From Phosphitispora fastidiosa (GTDB taxonomy: Bacteria; Bacillota; Thermincolia; Thermincolales; UBA2595): 64,000 bases of DNA. Shown in pieces: positions 32,336 through 43,700 of the stretch (its first letter is position 1; every line of letters starts with the position of its first letter). The DNA lies in NCBI RefSeq assembly GCF_019008365.1, contig NZ_JAHHUL010000002.1:186001-250000 (forward strand), written 5' to 3'. The notes under the pieces are model-generated. The model did no database searches. It saw only the letters and a program-made list of their open reading frames with translations, and was not told the origin of the DNA. The translations under genes were made by a program, and so were the position numbers.

Positions 32336-32719
32336 TATTTTCACCAGTATTCTCCTCTGTGTTTTGAGTATCACTGACACCGGCACCTGGCTTGCTCAGC
32401 ACACTGTTTTGTACTTGAGGTTTAAACAAGCTTTCGTGACCCAGCAGTACTATTAGGCCGGATGCTATCAGGCCCCACATAGAACTGTTAAAGGTATCCC
32501 TAGAATGGCAGAAGTAATAAAATCCCCGCCAATTCCAAACAGTCTGCCTTTTTTGCTCAGCGCCTGATATTTAGGCATAAATATCCCGCAGATTATTTCA
32601 CCGTACCTTTTTGTTTCTACCTTGTTCTGAAATAAACATTCATTTAATAATGCTTTAGGTATGTTAGCAAGTATCCCGCATAGAAAACCAAGGGTAATTC
32701 TATCCTTAATCTTACACAT
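32325..32719 (-). pseudogene. Decayed membrane protein gene with internal deletion and frameshift
   Basis: The first 83 codons (start 32719) read MCKIKDRITLGFLCGILANI and continue to KKGRLFGIGGDFITSAILGI before a stop at 32468. A second frame (ATG at 32480, stop at 32325) then gives MWGLIASGLIVLLGHESLFK and a polar tail. From memory, a family of clostridial membrane proteins has the first part at the N-terminus and an (H)ALFGL.(T/A)....LGD.SLF-like segment at the C-terminus, with ~60 residues between them that are missing here. That pattern implies loss of the middle plus a frame change. It could instead be two short real genes; the family assignment is from memory. Confidence 0.5.
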
Positions 32720-32830
32720 AATAAAAACCCTCCCAAGCAGTCTTTTCTCGAATTATGATTCCCAATTACGGCATCTTTAATAGGTGGTAAAAATGGTATA
32801 TATTAAATATCCCCCAGTGAATATAAGAGC

Positions 32831-32876
32831 AAAAAATAAGAGGACTGAGTTCTGTGAATGACAGAATTCAATCCTC
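32831..32876 (-). terminator. Terminator of the giant surface-protein operon
   Basis: On the minus strand a 16-bp stem with two G-U pairs (arms 32861-32876 and 32840-32855, 5-nt loop) is followed by TTATTTTTTG. It lies 47 nt after the stop of the 2621-aa protein gene. Confidence 0.85.
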
Positions 32877-32923
32877 TCAAGCTGTTCGAGTATAGTTATC
32901 AAATTATAGTGAGCCTGATTATC

Positions 32924-35900
32924 TTATTGCTCTCCAATCAGTCTATACACCAAAACCGCCACCTGGTCTCTTGTACTGTAAATTCCGGCTCCAAAAACCC
33001 CGGGGCTTATTCCATTTACCATGTTCCGGCCCACTGCCTCTGCTGCTTCCTCCCTAGCCCACCAGGGAATCAGTTCCCCATCACTGAATTGGCTCAGAAT
33101 ATCCGTGGAAACATCAGCATCCGCAGCACCGCTGTAATTGAGGGCATTAACAATCACCTTTACCAGCTCTTCCCGTTTTATCAGGACATCCGGCTTGAAG
33201 AGGCCGTTTCCGTAACCAATCATGACCCCAGCCTGTGTGGCGGCCTCAATCTCCTTGTGGCCCCAGTGCTGTTTGGATACGTCCCGGAACGTCTGCTTAT
33301 CCTGGGTTGAATCGGTATCAAGTTGCAGCAGCTTGGCCATCATCACAGCAAGTTCACCCCTGGTGATTTGTTTTTGAGGCCGGAACGTTTGGTCAGGAAA
33401 ACCGCTGACTATTCCCATGTTGTGCAGGTATACTATCTCATTTACCGCCCAATGATTATTGGAAACATCGCTGAATGGGGCTCCCGGACCTGCAGCTCCG
33501 GGGACGGTAATGAACCCTTGGGTAGTGAAGCTGAACGAGTATGGGTTGACCAGGCCGTTTCCTGCTTTGTCCTTGACAGCCCCTGCAGGGATCTGAATCT
33601 CGCAAGTGATACCGGAAGCGAGTTCATCAGCCGGTATCAGCTTCAGGATTACTCCCTCAATCCGGTAACTGAACTGAACAGCCTCCTGGCCTGCCTTGAT
33701 AGTAATATTGTTGATAGCAGTTCCCGCCTGAATCTGCTCATTAAACCTGATATGAATAGGTGTGTTCACATTTACGTCAACCGGATGGTTTGCGGCAGGA
33801 ATTGTAGCCACCACAACCGGGCCGGCAGTATCTGCCGGTCTGCCGCCGCCACCGCCGCCGGGTTTAACGGGGGGGTCGTCAGGTTTGAAACTAATAGTGT
33901 AAGTCTCGGTGGTTAACCCGTCCTCGGCTGTAACCACTATTATCGCAGTCCCGGTTACGCTGTCGGCCTGGGTTATTTTATATGCTGCATTTTCATCAGC
34001 GGTAACCGCAGAAACCAATGGCACTGCCGTTGTACCATACGGAAGAACTACCTCATAGCTCAATTGGTCATAGGCGAATCCGGCAACTGTAGTGCCATCA
34101 ACAGACAGGTCCATTAAAGCGGCATCATTGTTCAGGGCCCTGACAGTGCCAAAGGCTGATGCCAATACTTCAGCGCTATCGAAGGTAACAATATCAAACC
34201 TGTAGCCGTAATCCCCCGGAGCCATAAAGGTCACCATGAAGTCACTGGTCACATCTCCCAGCGGGAAGCCTGCTGGCTGGCCAAACCAGGTTACACCTGC
34301 TGTATCGAAATTAAGTTGATAGTATTTCCGGTCATTGACTTCCTTGTATTTAAGGATGACATCACCTCTAACTGCGGGATCTGCCAGGGATATCTTTATC
34401 CGGACCAATTCCCCGGCATCACTGTTAGCCGTGGTGGCTGCTGTAAATGACGTCTCTTCTCCGGGCAGAACAGTTCCGGCCAGAGTGCTGGAAATCACCG
34501 GCGCCCTGTAGGCCACACTGAAGCTTACAGTATAAGTTCTGGTGAGCCCTCCATCAGCCGAAGTTACCACTACGGTGGCAGTTCCGTTAACATCATCTGC
34601 CTGGGTAATATCGGGATCTGCCTCTGGGTCTGCAGTCACTGCACTCACCAGGGGAGCCTCCGTAGTTCCATAGGGCAATACCGCATCATAGTTTAACCTG
34701 CCTGAAGAGAAGCCGGTTAGAGTAATCCCATTCACTTTTAAATCACTTAGGGAAGCGTCACCAAACTGGATGACCCTGAAGCTGATGCTGTATGTCTGTG
34801 ACGTCCTGCCATCCCGTGAAGTAACTACTATTGCTGCCAAGCCTGATAGATTCTCAGGACGTGTTATCTTAATCTCCGCTCCGGGGTCAACTGATTCAGC
34901 AGTAATTTCAGGTACATGTGTCGTTCCCGCCGGTAATAAGACCTCGTAAGTAAGAGTGTCAGGCGAGAAGCCAGGTACAGTTGTCCCGTTAACCCTCAAA
35001 TCACTAAGCGCCGCGCTGGGGTCTTCGGCAACATCAAAGGTAACGCTGTATGTTTTGGTTGCCCTGCCGTCAGAGGAGGTCACCAAAATCTGAGCCGTCC
35101 CGGTGACACTCGGGGCCGGGAAAATGTCCACATCTGCCTGAGGGTCGGCAGCCACAGCACCCACAACCGGCTTCATAACAGTTCCCGCAGGCAGTACTAC
35201 CTGATAATTTAATTGGGCAGTTGAAAAGCCCTCGATGGAATCACCGTTAACTGTTATGTCGACAAGGTCGGCAGTGGCAGTTTCGATAACCATAAAACTC
35301 ACGGTATATTCCCTGGTAATTCTGCCATCCTGGGATACCACTGCAATTACAGCAGTCCCGGTCACTTCGGAGGCCTGGGTTATCGTTACAGAAGCATTGA
35401 GGTCAATTGCTATAGCAGATACCTGTGGTATCCGGGTAGTTCCAAAAGGTAAAGTCACCTCATAGTTAAGCCTGTCAGCCGAAAAACCACTGACCATTAT
35501 GCCGTCAACCCTGAGATCACTCAGTAAAGCCCCATCGTTCTCCAGGATCCGGAAGATAACAGAGTAAGTCCGGCTGTTCGTGCCATCCTCAGCGGTCACT
35601 ATGATAGTTGCAGTACCCTCCGGACCGGCAGCCTGGGTAATTCCCACCTTAGCGCCGGGATCAGAAGCAGCAGCGCTCACTAGAGGAGCCTCAGTTGCGC
35701 CGGCTGGCAATATATATTCATAATTGAACCTGTCTGCAGCAAAACCGGGTATAGTCACACCGGCAACCTTAATATCCGCCAGACTGGCATCAGTACTCCC
35801 GGGTACGCTGAAGGTCACCGAATAAAGCCTGGTGGTCACTCCGTCGGCAGCCGTAACCGACACTACGGCAGTTCCGGGTATTCCCGGAGCCTGAGTCGTC

Positions 35901-38900
35901 TCCACCCATACACCGGGGTCATTGGCCAATGCCGTAACCTGGGGAACTTCAGCGAACGCTTCGGGAAGTTCAATCACATAGGAGAACCGTTCAGCGGAAA
36001 AGCCGGTAACAGTCTGCCCATCAATTTGCAGATCCTTGAGATTGGCATCGTTATTCCTGGCTACGCTGAATTTAATAGTATACGTTTTCTGAGTAATACT
36101 GTCTTCAGCAGTAACCATAATGACTGCAGTCCCGTTAACCCCTCCGGGGGGCGTTATTTCATACCGCGCATTAGTACTGTCAGTGGGCACTGCCGTTATC
36201 GGGGGTACTTCCGTAGTCCCATATGGCAGAATGAAAAAACAGGATGTGTGTCCTTCCGGGAAGCCCAGGACAGTTTGGCTTCCCACCTTCAGTTCACTGA
36301 GTGTGGCATCCGAATTCTTGGCCACACTGAAGTAAATAATGTAAGTCTGGGTGGCAATGCCATCCTCGGCAGTTACCTTTATCTCTGCTGTTCCCCTGAC
36401 ATCAGCGGCCGGAATTATTTCATACAGGGCCTTGGCATAACCCGGTGTCACCGTTATCAAAGGAACTTCTGTGGTCCCGTAGGGCAAAACAACATCATAA
36501 GCGAGACGGTCATAGGCAAATCCGCTCACAGTCTCCCCGCCTATCTTGATATCGGTCAAAGATGCGTCCGTATTGGAGACAGTTGTAAAGCTAAAGCTAT
36601 ATACGGCTTCAAATACGTTCCAGGATAAGTCCTCAACAACTCCTGCGGGGATACTGACATTATACATGGTGTTGGAAACAAGGTCTGTATCCGGATTTAA
36701 AATAAGGTCATTCCCGCTGAAGGTGGCAGAATAACCGACCAGATTGTCTTCTGCGCTAATGCTCAGGTTACTAAAACCGCTGCCCAGGATAACTGGTTCG
36801 TTAAAACTGATAACAATATCAGTATTCAGGGAAACGTCTTTAGCGCCATCTGGCGGGTTTACAGCAGCCACTCTCGGCGGGGTTAAGTCGTTTTGATACC
36901 TGAAGGTCAGGGACTTGGATGAACTTGCGCCGCTGCCGTCGCTGCAATCCACCTTCAAGAGATAAGCGCCGGGTTCTAAGATGCCCAGGGTAAACTCCAC
37001 CTCATAAGTTCCGGCAGATATTTCCGCAAATGATTGAAGTTCCAGGGCTGAACCATTCAAATACAACCTGAATCCTGCTAAACCCAGTCCCTCTACCAAT
37101 GCTCCTGTTTCGTCTCTTACCTCTACCTGAACCACCCCGGTAGTGTCTGCCGGGGAAAAAGCAGGTTTATTCAGGGCTGTGCTGATATCAATCCCGGAAA
37201 CAGTAAATTCCATTGTCCTGACATCCCTGATAACAGTGTCAATAAGGGCTACAGTCAGGTCCTTGGGACCGGGAGCCCAGCCCAGGGTATCAAACGCTAA
37301 CTCCAGCTCGCTGGTCCCGGCAGCCAGCTCAGCCAGCCCGCTCCCAGACTCAAGCACCCGCCCGGCCGGGTCTTTGACCATCCAGAATACGCCAAGGGTT
37401 TGGTCCAAGGGGGTGGTTATTTCTGCGGTGAACGGCACAGATGAACTGCCGGCGCTCACGCTTGAGCTGCCATTCAGGTGAACATCATCCAAGGTTGTGG
37501 CCGAAACCAAAGCTGAATAATCAACCTGGAATTCCATTTCATGATATAGTGTTGCCAGTTGGGTTCCGGTATCATATTGTACCGGAATGATGCTGATGGT
37601 TAAAAGCACTCCCCCGTTCTGTTCCGTGGCGCTCCACCAGAATAATTCCCCGGGATAAGGATTGGGAAGATCAATAGCGCCTTCCAAAGGTCCGTGAGTC
37701 CTGTTAATTGGGATAGTAGTTTTTAAGTCTAATGGGTCAGCATAAACGGATGTTGTTACATCTGTCAGGTGAACACGGGTTACCTGCGAACCGGAAGGCA
37801 GCAGATACGACTTAGTAATCAGGGGCAGGCTGGGTGCAAAGGCCATTACAGTCTGAGTCCCGCCATTGGGAACCTCTATCAGGGCCTTCCCGTTATCATC
37901 TGTAGTTATCTTGAAGTTAGGTATTTCTATAGGAACATTTATAGTTAAGGCCTGTTCTTCCGGGACAGCTTCCAAGGTTCTGAAGGCCCTTTCATCAGTT
38001 ACAGAAGCCGGCGCCGGCCCGGGAACAGGTGCCAGAGGCACTGTTCCTCCATATTCAAGAGCTTGGGTGGGCAGGCCATAGAGCATCGTCCCATAGGTTG
38101 TGTATGTTGATGTATCATCCACCAAAGCAGGCTGAATATGGGTCCAGTATTCGGTATAGCTGCCTACCAGCGCTTCACCTACAGTCTTCCTGGTACCGTT
38201 AAGTACATTGTCCAGGAACCTGGAGAGAATCAGGTCATGATACCCTAGCTGTGGTTCTGCGCCAATCCCGTAAGTAGAGGCCCCGATATAGGTAACCTTC
38301 TTTTCCATTAAGCTGGCAGCCATAGTATCATCATAATGACCAGCATTCGTACCGCTTTTGGATACAGAATACCCGGAATGACAGCCGGTATTAATCAATA
38401 AATGCCCCGGCGACTCCGGTATGGCATCAAAAGTGGCTGCTGTCACATCAGGATTGTTCTGGGTATTCTCAGATTTGTGGTCAGCATGGCTCCAGAACAT
38501 AGTTATTTCAGCATTGCTGACAGCATCAGCCACTTTACCTGCCGACCAGTTAACCACTGTCCCGTCATAGTGATAAAACTCACCTGGCGTATAAGGCGGA
38601 ACCGGCAAATTGATGTCAATTACCTGGTTCCCCCCCTGCATCTGGGCATTCAGCACAGGCAGCACCCCTGCATTGACCGCAGCCGGCCAGTCCACAGTGT
38701 CCTGTTTCAGGCTGTAAAGAACTGCCGTACGGTCTGCGGGGTTTAACACAATCGTCTCCTCATAGGCATCTATTACCTCAATAAGTTTGTCCGGCCGGTC
38801 CGTAAATACGCGGCCTACACCGGCATCCAAACGGGGATGAGGCTGATTGTTGGGAGGTGTATTTTCATAAGAACCATAGGGCATGTCGGTCATTATCTGT

Positions 38901-40789
38901 TTCGCCAGGCTGGTCCTTAGTGTCAGGTTGTCCTGAGCCCCGCCAACTTCGCCGGGATAGCTATGTTCTCCGTCGGCAGCAGTGGCTATAGGGTCATCCC
39001 TCCGGATAAAGGGGATAACCTTGTCATCACCTATGATGGCCACGTTTTTAAAATGGGCAGGCTGCCCAACTTTGTTTACCCAGGCATCAATTAATTTTCC
39101 CATGTCGTAAACATCAGCTGTGAGGTAATCCTGATCCGCATAATTCTCGGCATACCCGTTAGCTGTGGTAATTTCCCGGGACATGTCAAAAACGATCCCG
39201 TCATGAGCAAAGGCATACCTGTTGATCCGGCCCAGCAGATCATAATAATCCGGGGTTCCATTATCATTTTCGTCTTCCCCAGCCGCAGCCATGCCCGTAT
39301 TTTTATACTCATCCCACAAGGCCTGCAAATCAGTAACAACAGCCAAATCCGTCTCTGTAGCCACCTTGACACTTGTGGAATCCACTTTTACGTCGTCAAG
39401 ATAAAGGTCAATATCTACCGGATTGGCAATAACCTGATACCAGGCGCTGTAGACCCCATCATTTGCTGCCATGTCCCCGTCTGTCCCCTGGTCCTTGAGC
39501 TCAACCTCTTCACCGGTGGCCGGAACTTTTATTTTGAGATCGGCGGCACCGGTGGTGATTACCTTACCTTCTTCTTTTAATACTGTGTATACCAGGACAT
39601 TACCGTCTGCGAGGACATTGGGTGAAGAAACCTCAAGCAGCGCTTCCCGTTCGGGCTCCAGGGCTGCCAGGTATGCATCTCCCCCCGATTCCCCGCCAAT
39701 TACAAAGTTCTTATCAGCCGTATAATCAACTGCAAAACCGGTGGCGCCTGCTGATTCCAGAGTCTTCTCCCAGACCTTATTGCCGGATTTATCGGTACGG
39801 ATTACTATTATACCCATAGAATTTCTGCCGGTGATTACATATCCTCCGTCTCCGACAACGTCAACCGAATAACCGATGCCATCACTGTATGTCCGTTCCC
39901 ATAATTTATTGCCTGAGGCATCAACCTTAGTAAGGAAGATATTGGCGCCGGTATACCCGGTAACTACATAGCCGCCGTCAGTTGTTTGCTTAACCGATTT
40001 ACCCGTGGAGTCGAGAGCGCTCTCGTAATTCTGCTGCCACTCCACCCCGCCCCCATCACCGAATTTTATCAGGGTAAGCTTCCTCCTGCCTAATTCCATA
40101 TGACCGGCAACAATAAACCCATTATCCCTGGTGCCACTGACAGCATAAGCATAATCCCAGGCGCCGCCGCCAAAGCTCTGTTCCCACTCTACCTCTCCCT
40201 GAGAGTCAGTCTTGCAGATATAAATATCTGATTGGTCGTAAAGCAGAAATGAACCGACAACTATGTAACCTCCGTCACTGGCTTGCAGTACACCGAAGCC
40301 ATTAGCCCTGGCCGTACCGTCAGCAACAAAGATTCTTTTCTCCCACTCCAGATTGCCTTGTTCATCTATCTTCACCAGATAAATTCTTTCATTACCCATG
40401 TACCATGTTGCCCTGGCGTAACCTGCCAGGATAAAACCATTATCCGCTGTCTGATACACCGCTCTGGCAACATTAACGCCGTAACTGGCCATATTGTCAA
40501 AGGTATTGGCCCAAACCGTCCGGCCTTCTTTATCCACCTTGAGGGCAAATGCCTTTTTTTCATTCTCCGTGGCCCCGGCAAATACATAGGAGTTGTCATA
40601 GACAGATTCGGTAACAGCATACGCAGTATCCGCACCGGAATCGCCATAGGATTCTTCCCAGTAGACGGCAGGGGCTACGGTGTCAGCAGCCATTACCGGA
40701 GCGGAAAAAGTCATTGTCAGGAAGGCGGCTGTGATAAGAATGGTTATTAAGGTTAAGACTCTGATAGATAAGTTAGCTTCTTTTCTCAT
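32924..40789 (-). CDS. Giant S-layer protein with gingipain-like (C25) peptidase domain, cadherin-like repeats and three SLH domains
   Basis: This 2621-residue exported protein has a signal peptide (residues 1-34). Residues 40-385 are propeller-like repeats with (D/N)GG(Y/F)(I/V)V.G. At about 490-930 is a C25/clan CD peptidase-like domain: H768 in ITMFWSHADHKS and C803 in LLINTGCHSGYSV, 35 residues apart, fitting the gingipain His-Cys dyad. Next are Ig-like domains, a Big_5-type domain (TPPRVAAVNPPDGAKDVSLN), nine ~80-residue cadherin-like sandwiches (pattern DA.L.DL.V.G..V.GF, LPYGTTEVP), one WFGQ domain, a second Big_5 domain and three SLH domains (2440-2620) for cell-wall anchoring. ATG overlaps the upstream stop (TAATG). 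Activity and substrate are unknown; it may process surface proteins, including its partner. Confidence 0.88.
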   Translation of the reverse strand: MRKEANLSIRVLTLITILITAAFLTMTFSAPVMAADTVAPAVYWEESYGDSGADTAYAVTESVYDNSYVFAGATENEKKAFALKVDKEGRTVWANTFDNMASYGVNVARAVYQTADNGFILAGYARATWYMGNERIYLVKIDEQGNLEWEKRIFVADGTARANGFGVLQASDGGYIVVGSFLLYDQSDIYICKTDSQGEVEWEQSFGGGAWDYAYAVSGTRDNGFIVAGHMELGRRKLTLIKFGDGGGVEWQQNYESALDSTGKSVKQTTDGGYVVTGYTGANIFLTKVDASGNKLWERTYSDGIGYSVDVVGDGGYVITGRNSMGIIVIRTDKSGNKVWEKTLESAGATGFAVDYTADKNFVIGGESGGDAYLAALEPEREALLEVSSPNVLADGNVLVYTVLKEEGKVITTGAADLKIKVPATGEEVELKDQGTDGDMAANDGVYSAWYQVIANPVDIDLYLDDVKVDSTSVKVATETDLAVVTDLQALWDEYKNTGMAAAGEDENDNGTPDYYDLLGRINRYAFAHDGIVFDMSREITTANGYAENYADQDYLTADVYDMGKLIDAWVNKVGQPAHFKNVAIIGDDKVIPFIRRDDPIATAADGEHSYPGEVGGAQDNLTLRTSLAKQIMTDMPYGSYENTPPNNQPHPRLDAGVGRVFTDRPDKLIEVIDAYEETIVLNPADRTAVLYSLKQDTVDWPAAVNAGVLPVLNAQMQGGNQVIDINLPVPPYTPGEFYHYDGTVVNWSAGKVADAVSNAEITMFWSHADHKSENTQNNPDVTAATFDAIPESPGHLLINTGCHSGYSVSKSGTNAGHYDDTMAASLMEKKVTYIGASTYGIGAEPQLGYHDLILSRFLDNVLNGTRKTVGEALVGSYTEYWTHIQPALVDDTSTYTTYGTMLYGLPTQALEYGGTVPLAPVPGPAPASVTDERAFRTLEAVPEEQALTINVPIEIPNFKITTDDNGKALIEVPNGGTQTVMAFAPSLPLITKSYLLPSGSQVTRVHLTDVTTSVYADPLDLKTTIPINRTHGPLEGAIDLPNPYPGELFWWSATEQNGGVLLTISIIPVQYDTGTQLATLYHEMEFQVDYSALVSATTLDDVHLNGSSSVSAGSSSVPFTAEITTPLDQTLGVFWMVKDPAGRVLESGSGLAELAAGTSELELAFDTLGWAPGPKDLTVALIDTVIRDVRTMEFTVSGIDISTALNKPAFSPADTTGVVQVEVRDETGALVEGLGLAGFRLYLNGSALELQSFAEISAGTYEVEFTLGILEPGAYLLKVDCSDGSGASSSKSLTFRYQNDLTPPRVAAVNPPDGAKDVSLNTDIVISFNEPVILGSGFSNLSISAEDNLVGYSATFSGNDLILNPDTDLVSNTMYNVSIPAGVVEDLSWNVFEAVYSFSFTTVSNTDASLTDIKIGGETVSGFAYDRLAYDVVLPYGTTEVPLITVTPGYAKALYEIIPAADVRGTAEIKVTAEDGIATQTYIIYFSVAKNSDATLSELKVGSQTVLGFPEGHTSCFFILPYGTTEVPPITAVPTDSTNARYEITPPGGVNGTAVIMVTAEDSITQKTYTIKFSVARNNDANLKDLQIDGQTVTGFSAERFSYVIELPEAFAEVPQVTALANDPGVWVETTQAPGIPGTAVVSVTAADGVTTRLYSVTFSVPGSTDASLADIKVAGVTIPGFAADRFNYEYILPAGATEAPLVSAAASDPGAKVGITQAAGPEGTATIIVTAEDGTNSRTYSVIFRILENDGALLSDLRVDGIMVSGFSADRLNYEVTLPFGTTRIPQVSAIAIDLNASVTITQASEVTGTAVIAVVSQDGRITREYTVSFMVIETATADLVDITVNGDSIEGFSTAQLNYQVVLPAGTVMKPVVGAVAADPQADVDIFPAPSVTGTAQILVTSSDGRATKTYSVTFDVAEDPSAALSDLRVNGTTVPGFSPDTLTYEVLLPAGTTHVPEITAESVDPGAEIKITRPENLSGLAAIVVTSRDGRTSQTYSISFRVIQFGDASLSDLKVNGITLTGFSSGRLNYDAVLPYGTTEAPLVSAVTADPEADPDITQADDVNGTATVVVTSADGGLTRTYTVSFSVAYRAPVISSTLAGTVLPGEETSFTAATTANSDAGELVRIKISLADPAVRGDVILKYKEVNDRKYYQLNFDTAGVTWFGQPAGFPLGDVTSDFMVTFMAPGDYGYRFDIVTFDSAEVLASAFGTVRALNNDAALMDLSVDGTTVAGFAYDQLSYEVVLPYGTTAVPLVSAVTADENAAYKITQADSVTGTAIIVVTAEDGLTTETYTISFKPDDPPVKPGGGGGGRPADTAGPVVVATIPAANHPVDVNVNTPIHIRFNEQIQAGTAINNITIKAGQEAVQFSYRIEGVILKLIPADELASGITCEIQIPAGAVKDKAGNGLVNPYSFSFTTQGFITVPGAAGPGAPFSDVSNNHWAVNEIVYLHNMGIVSGFPDQTFRPQKQITRGELAVMMAKLLQLDTDSTQDKQTFRDVSKQHWGHKEIEAATQAGVMIGYGNGLFKPDVLIKREELVKVIVNALNYSGAADADVSTDILSQFSDGELIPWWAREEAAEAVGRNMVNGISPGVFGAGIYSTRDQVAVLVYRLIGEQ

Positions 40790-43700
40790 TAGGCAACCCT
40801 CCCATCTTTAGAACTCTCCATGACTTTGTAGAGCAGTACTGAGACCTCATCTCTGCCGCAAAGCCTCCCTGCACCGAACAGGTCTATCTCAACACCCCGG
40901 ACATATCCCTGCTGAACCATATGTGCTGCTGCTTCACAAGCCCATTCCGGAATCTTTTCTTTATCCCTGAATCGATCCAATACCTCCGGTGAAGCTGTGC
41001 TATTCGTTGAAACTTGGGCGCTTGCCCCTTTCCCGAGATAGTGCAAGGCATTATAGAGTGTTTGTACGACTTCCTCTCTGGTAACAAAGGCATCGGGTCT
41101 GAAAGTGCCATCACTGTAACCGGCCATTAATCCGCCGGTGGTTACTGTGCCAACTGCCTTCACAGCCCAGTGCCCGTCAGGCACATCCGGGAAGGCTGCT
41201 GCAGCAGCGGAGTCCAGGTCCAGGGCCCGCGCCAGCAGAGCCGCCAATTCCCCGCGGCTCATGCTATTCCCGGGCCGGAAGGTCCCGTCAGGAAACCCTT
41301 TCAGAATATTGTTACTGGAGAGATATACTATTTCGTTCACTGCCCAGTAATCTGCGGAGACATCACTATATCCAGTGATGGCTGGGGCCGCAGCAGGCAG
41401 GATATTGACATACGGTACGATAGCGCCGCCGCCGGCTGAACCACCGCCCGACGCTGCCGGAGCCGGCACTTCCACACCCTTTTCAGCGGCAGCCAGCACG
41501 TTCCCGCTGCCGGGCTCGACAATCTCCAGCCGGTATCCGTAACTGCCCGCGACTGCAAAGGAAGCAAGCATTTCTATCACTGTATCATTCAGCGGGAAAC
41601 CCCCAACCGGGCCAAACCAGGCGGCTCCCTGGGTATCAAAGGACAGTGGCTGGAAGATGCCGCCACTATCCCTGTATTTCAGGGTTATTACATCTCTCTG
41701 AGCGGGATTGGCCAGGACAAAACGCAAACTCACTGTATCCCCCCTGGCGCTCTTGGCCGTTGTGGTTACCGTATAGGCCTGCTCTAAACCCTGACTCACT
41801 CTGATTGGCAGATTGTCTGTTATCACAGGCGGCAGGTAAGTTTCATTTATCAGAACACTCTTCACAGCCGCTGCCAGGGTGTTACCACTGGCAAGCTCCA
41901 CTATTTCAAGTGTATACTCGTAAGTCCCCGGTTCAGTAAAAGCTACTTTACAGCCGGTTGATGTATCTGTTAAGGGAAAACCGGTTGATGGACCAAACCA
42001 GGTAATTCCCTGTTGGTCAAACAGTAACTGGTGGTATGTTCCGTCGCTCTCTTTGTACTGCAGGTTTATTTCACCGGCCTGTGCGGCATCCTCCAGGACT
42101 ACCTTTACCCTGACCACTTTGCCGGCATCACTATTAGCCATAGTGGATACCTCAAAGTCATAAACAGTTCCGGCAGTTGGCCTCAATATCAAGGTATCGG
42201 CAATAACCGGAGCGCAGTAAGCATCTGCTGCCTGAACGCATTTCTCAGCTGATGCCAGCACATTCCCACCGGCCAGTTCCACAATTTCCAGTTTGTATCC
42301 GTAATTTCCGGCGGCAGCAAAGGAAACCGTAAGTTCAGTGACCGCATCAGCCAGCGGGAACCCATCTGCCGGGCCAAACCAGGTAACCCCCTGGTCATCA
42401 AAAGTGAGCGGCAGGAAGGCGCCGTCATCTCCCCTGTATTTCAGGGTAAGCTCTTCTCTCTGTTCCGGGTCAGTCAGGGTTACCCGCACCCGTACATCTG
42501 TCCCCCGGTCACTGTTGGGAGTCGTGGAGACCGTAAAGGCCCGGGCCACACCCACATCAACTGTTGTACCCAAGCTGTCGGCAATCACCGGCGGCAGATA
42601 GGCAGCCTTGACTGACACACTCTTCATAGTCGCAGCCAGTATCCCGTCGATGGCCCCATCGCCCGTCAGGGCCACTATCTCCAGCGTATAACCGTAAGTT
42701 CCCGGTACGGCAAAGGCTGCCTTAAACTCTGTTGAGGTGTCTGCAATTGGGAAACCTGCGGCGGGACCAAACCAGGTTACTCCCTGGTCATCAAAAGTGA
42801 GCGGCAGGAAGGCGCCGTCATCTCCCCTGTATTTCAGGGTAAGCTCTTCTCTCTGCTCCGGGTCAGCCAGAATAACTCTTACCCTGACCAACGTACCCGC
42901 TTCACTGTTGGCTTTTGTCGAGACAGTGAAATCATAAACCGTCCCTGTATCAACCCTGGCGGGCAGTGTATCAGATATGCCGGGAGCCAGGTATGCAGTC
43001 TTAACTTCAATGCATTTTTCGGAAGAGGCCAGTACTTTCCGGGTGGCCAAATCCACAATCTCAAGCTTGTATCCGTAACTGCCTGTTTCGGCAAAGAAAA
43101 CTTTCATTTCGGTTACCCTATCTGCCAGTGTGAGTCCGTCTGCATGGCCAAACCAGGCTGCTCCCTGCTCATCAAAGGTCAGCGGCAGGAAGATACCGTC
43201 ATCGTCCTGATACTTCAGAGTAACATTATCTCGCTGCGCCGGGTCAGCCAGAGTCAGCCGCAAACGTACCACAGCCCCCTGGGCGCTGTTGGCAGTTGTG
43301 GTTACTTTAAAGCCGGTTTCCTGCCCTGCGGAAATGGCGGTTAGCAGGTCATCCCTGATCACCGGAGCTGTATAAGTTCCGGTAACCTCAACAATCTTCC
43401 TGACCCCGTTTAAGACACTGTCATCATAAAGAGCAATGGTATCAAAAGTAAAACCGTATACCCCGGATCTGTCAAAGGCTACCCGGAAGCCCTGGGAGGA
43501 ATCGGTAAGCAGGAAGCCTTCCGGAGGGCCAAACCAGGCCATTCCGTTTTCATCAAAAGCCATGGGCTGATAGCTTCCGTCCTCGCCCTCAAGATACCGG
43601 AGGTCTATATCCTGAGCCTGGTTTTTGTCATAAAGGGTTATCCGGAACCGGACCGGTTCGCCCACATCACTTTTAGCCACAGTGGCTGCCCGGAAATCAA

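Noticed and set aside
33840-33870. Pro/Gly-coding GC-rich stretch as a terminator or regulatory element
   Set aside because: It encodes a Gly/Pro linker within the open reading frame of the 2621-aa protein.
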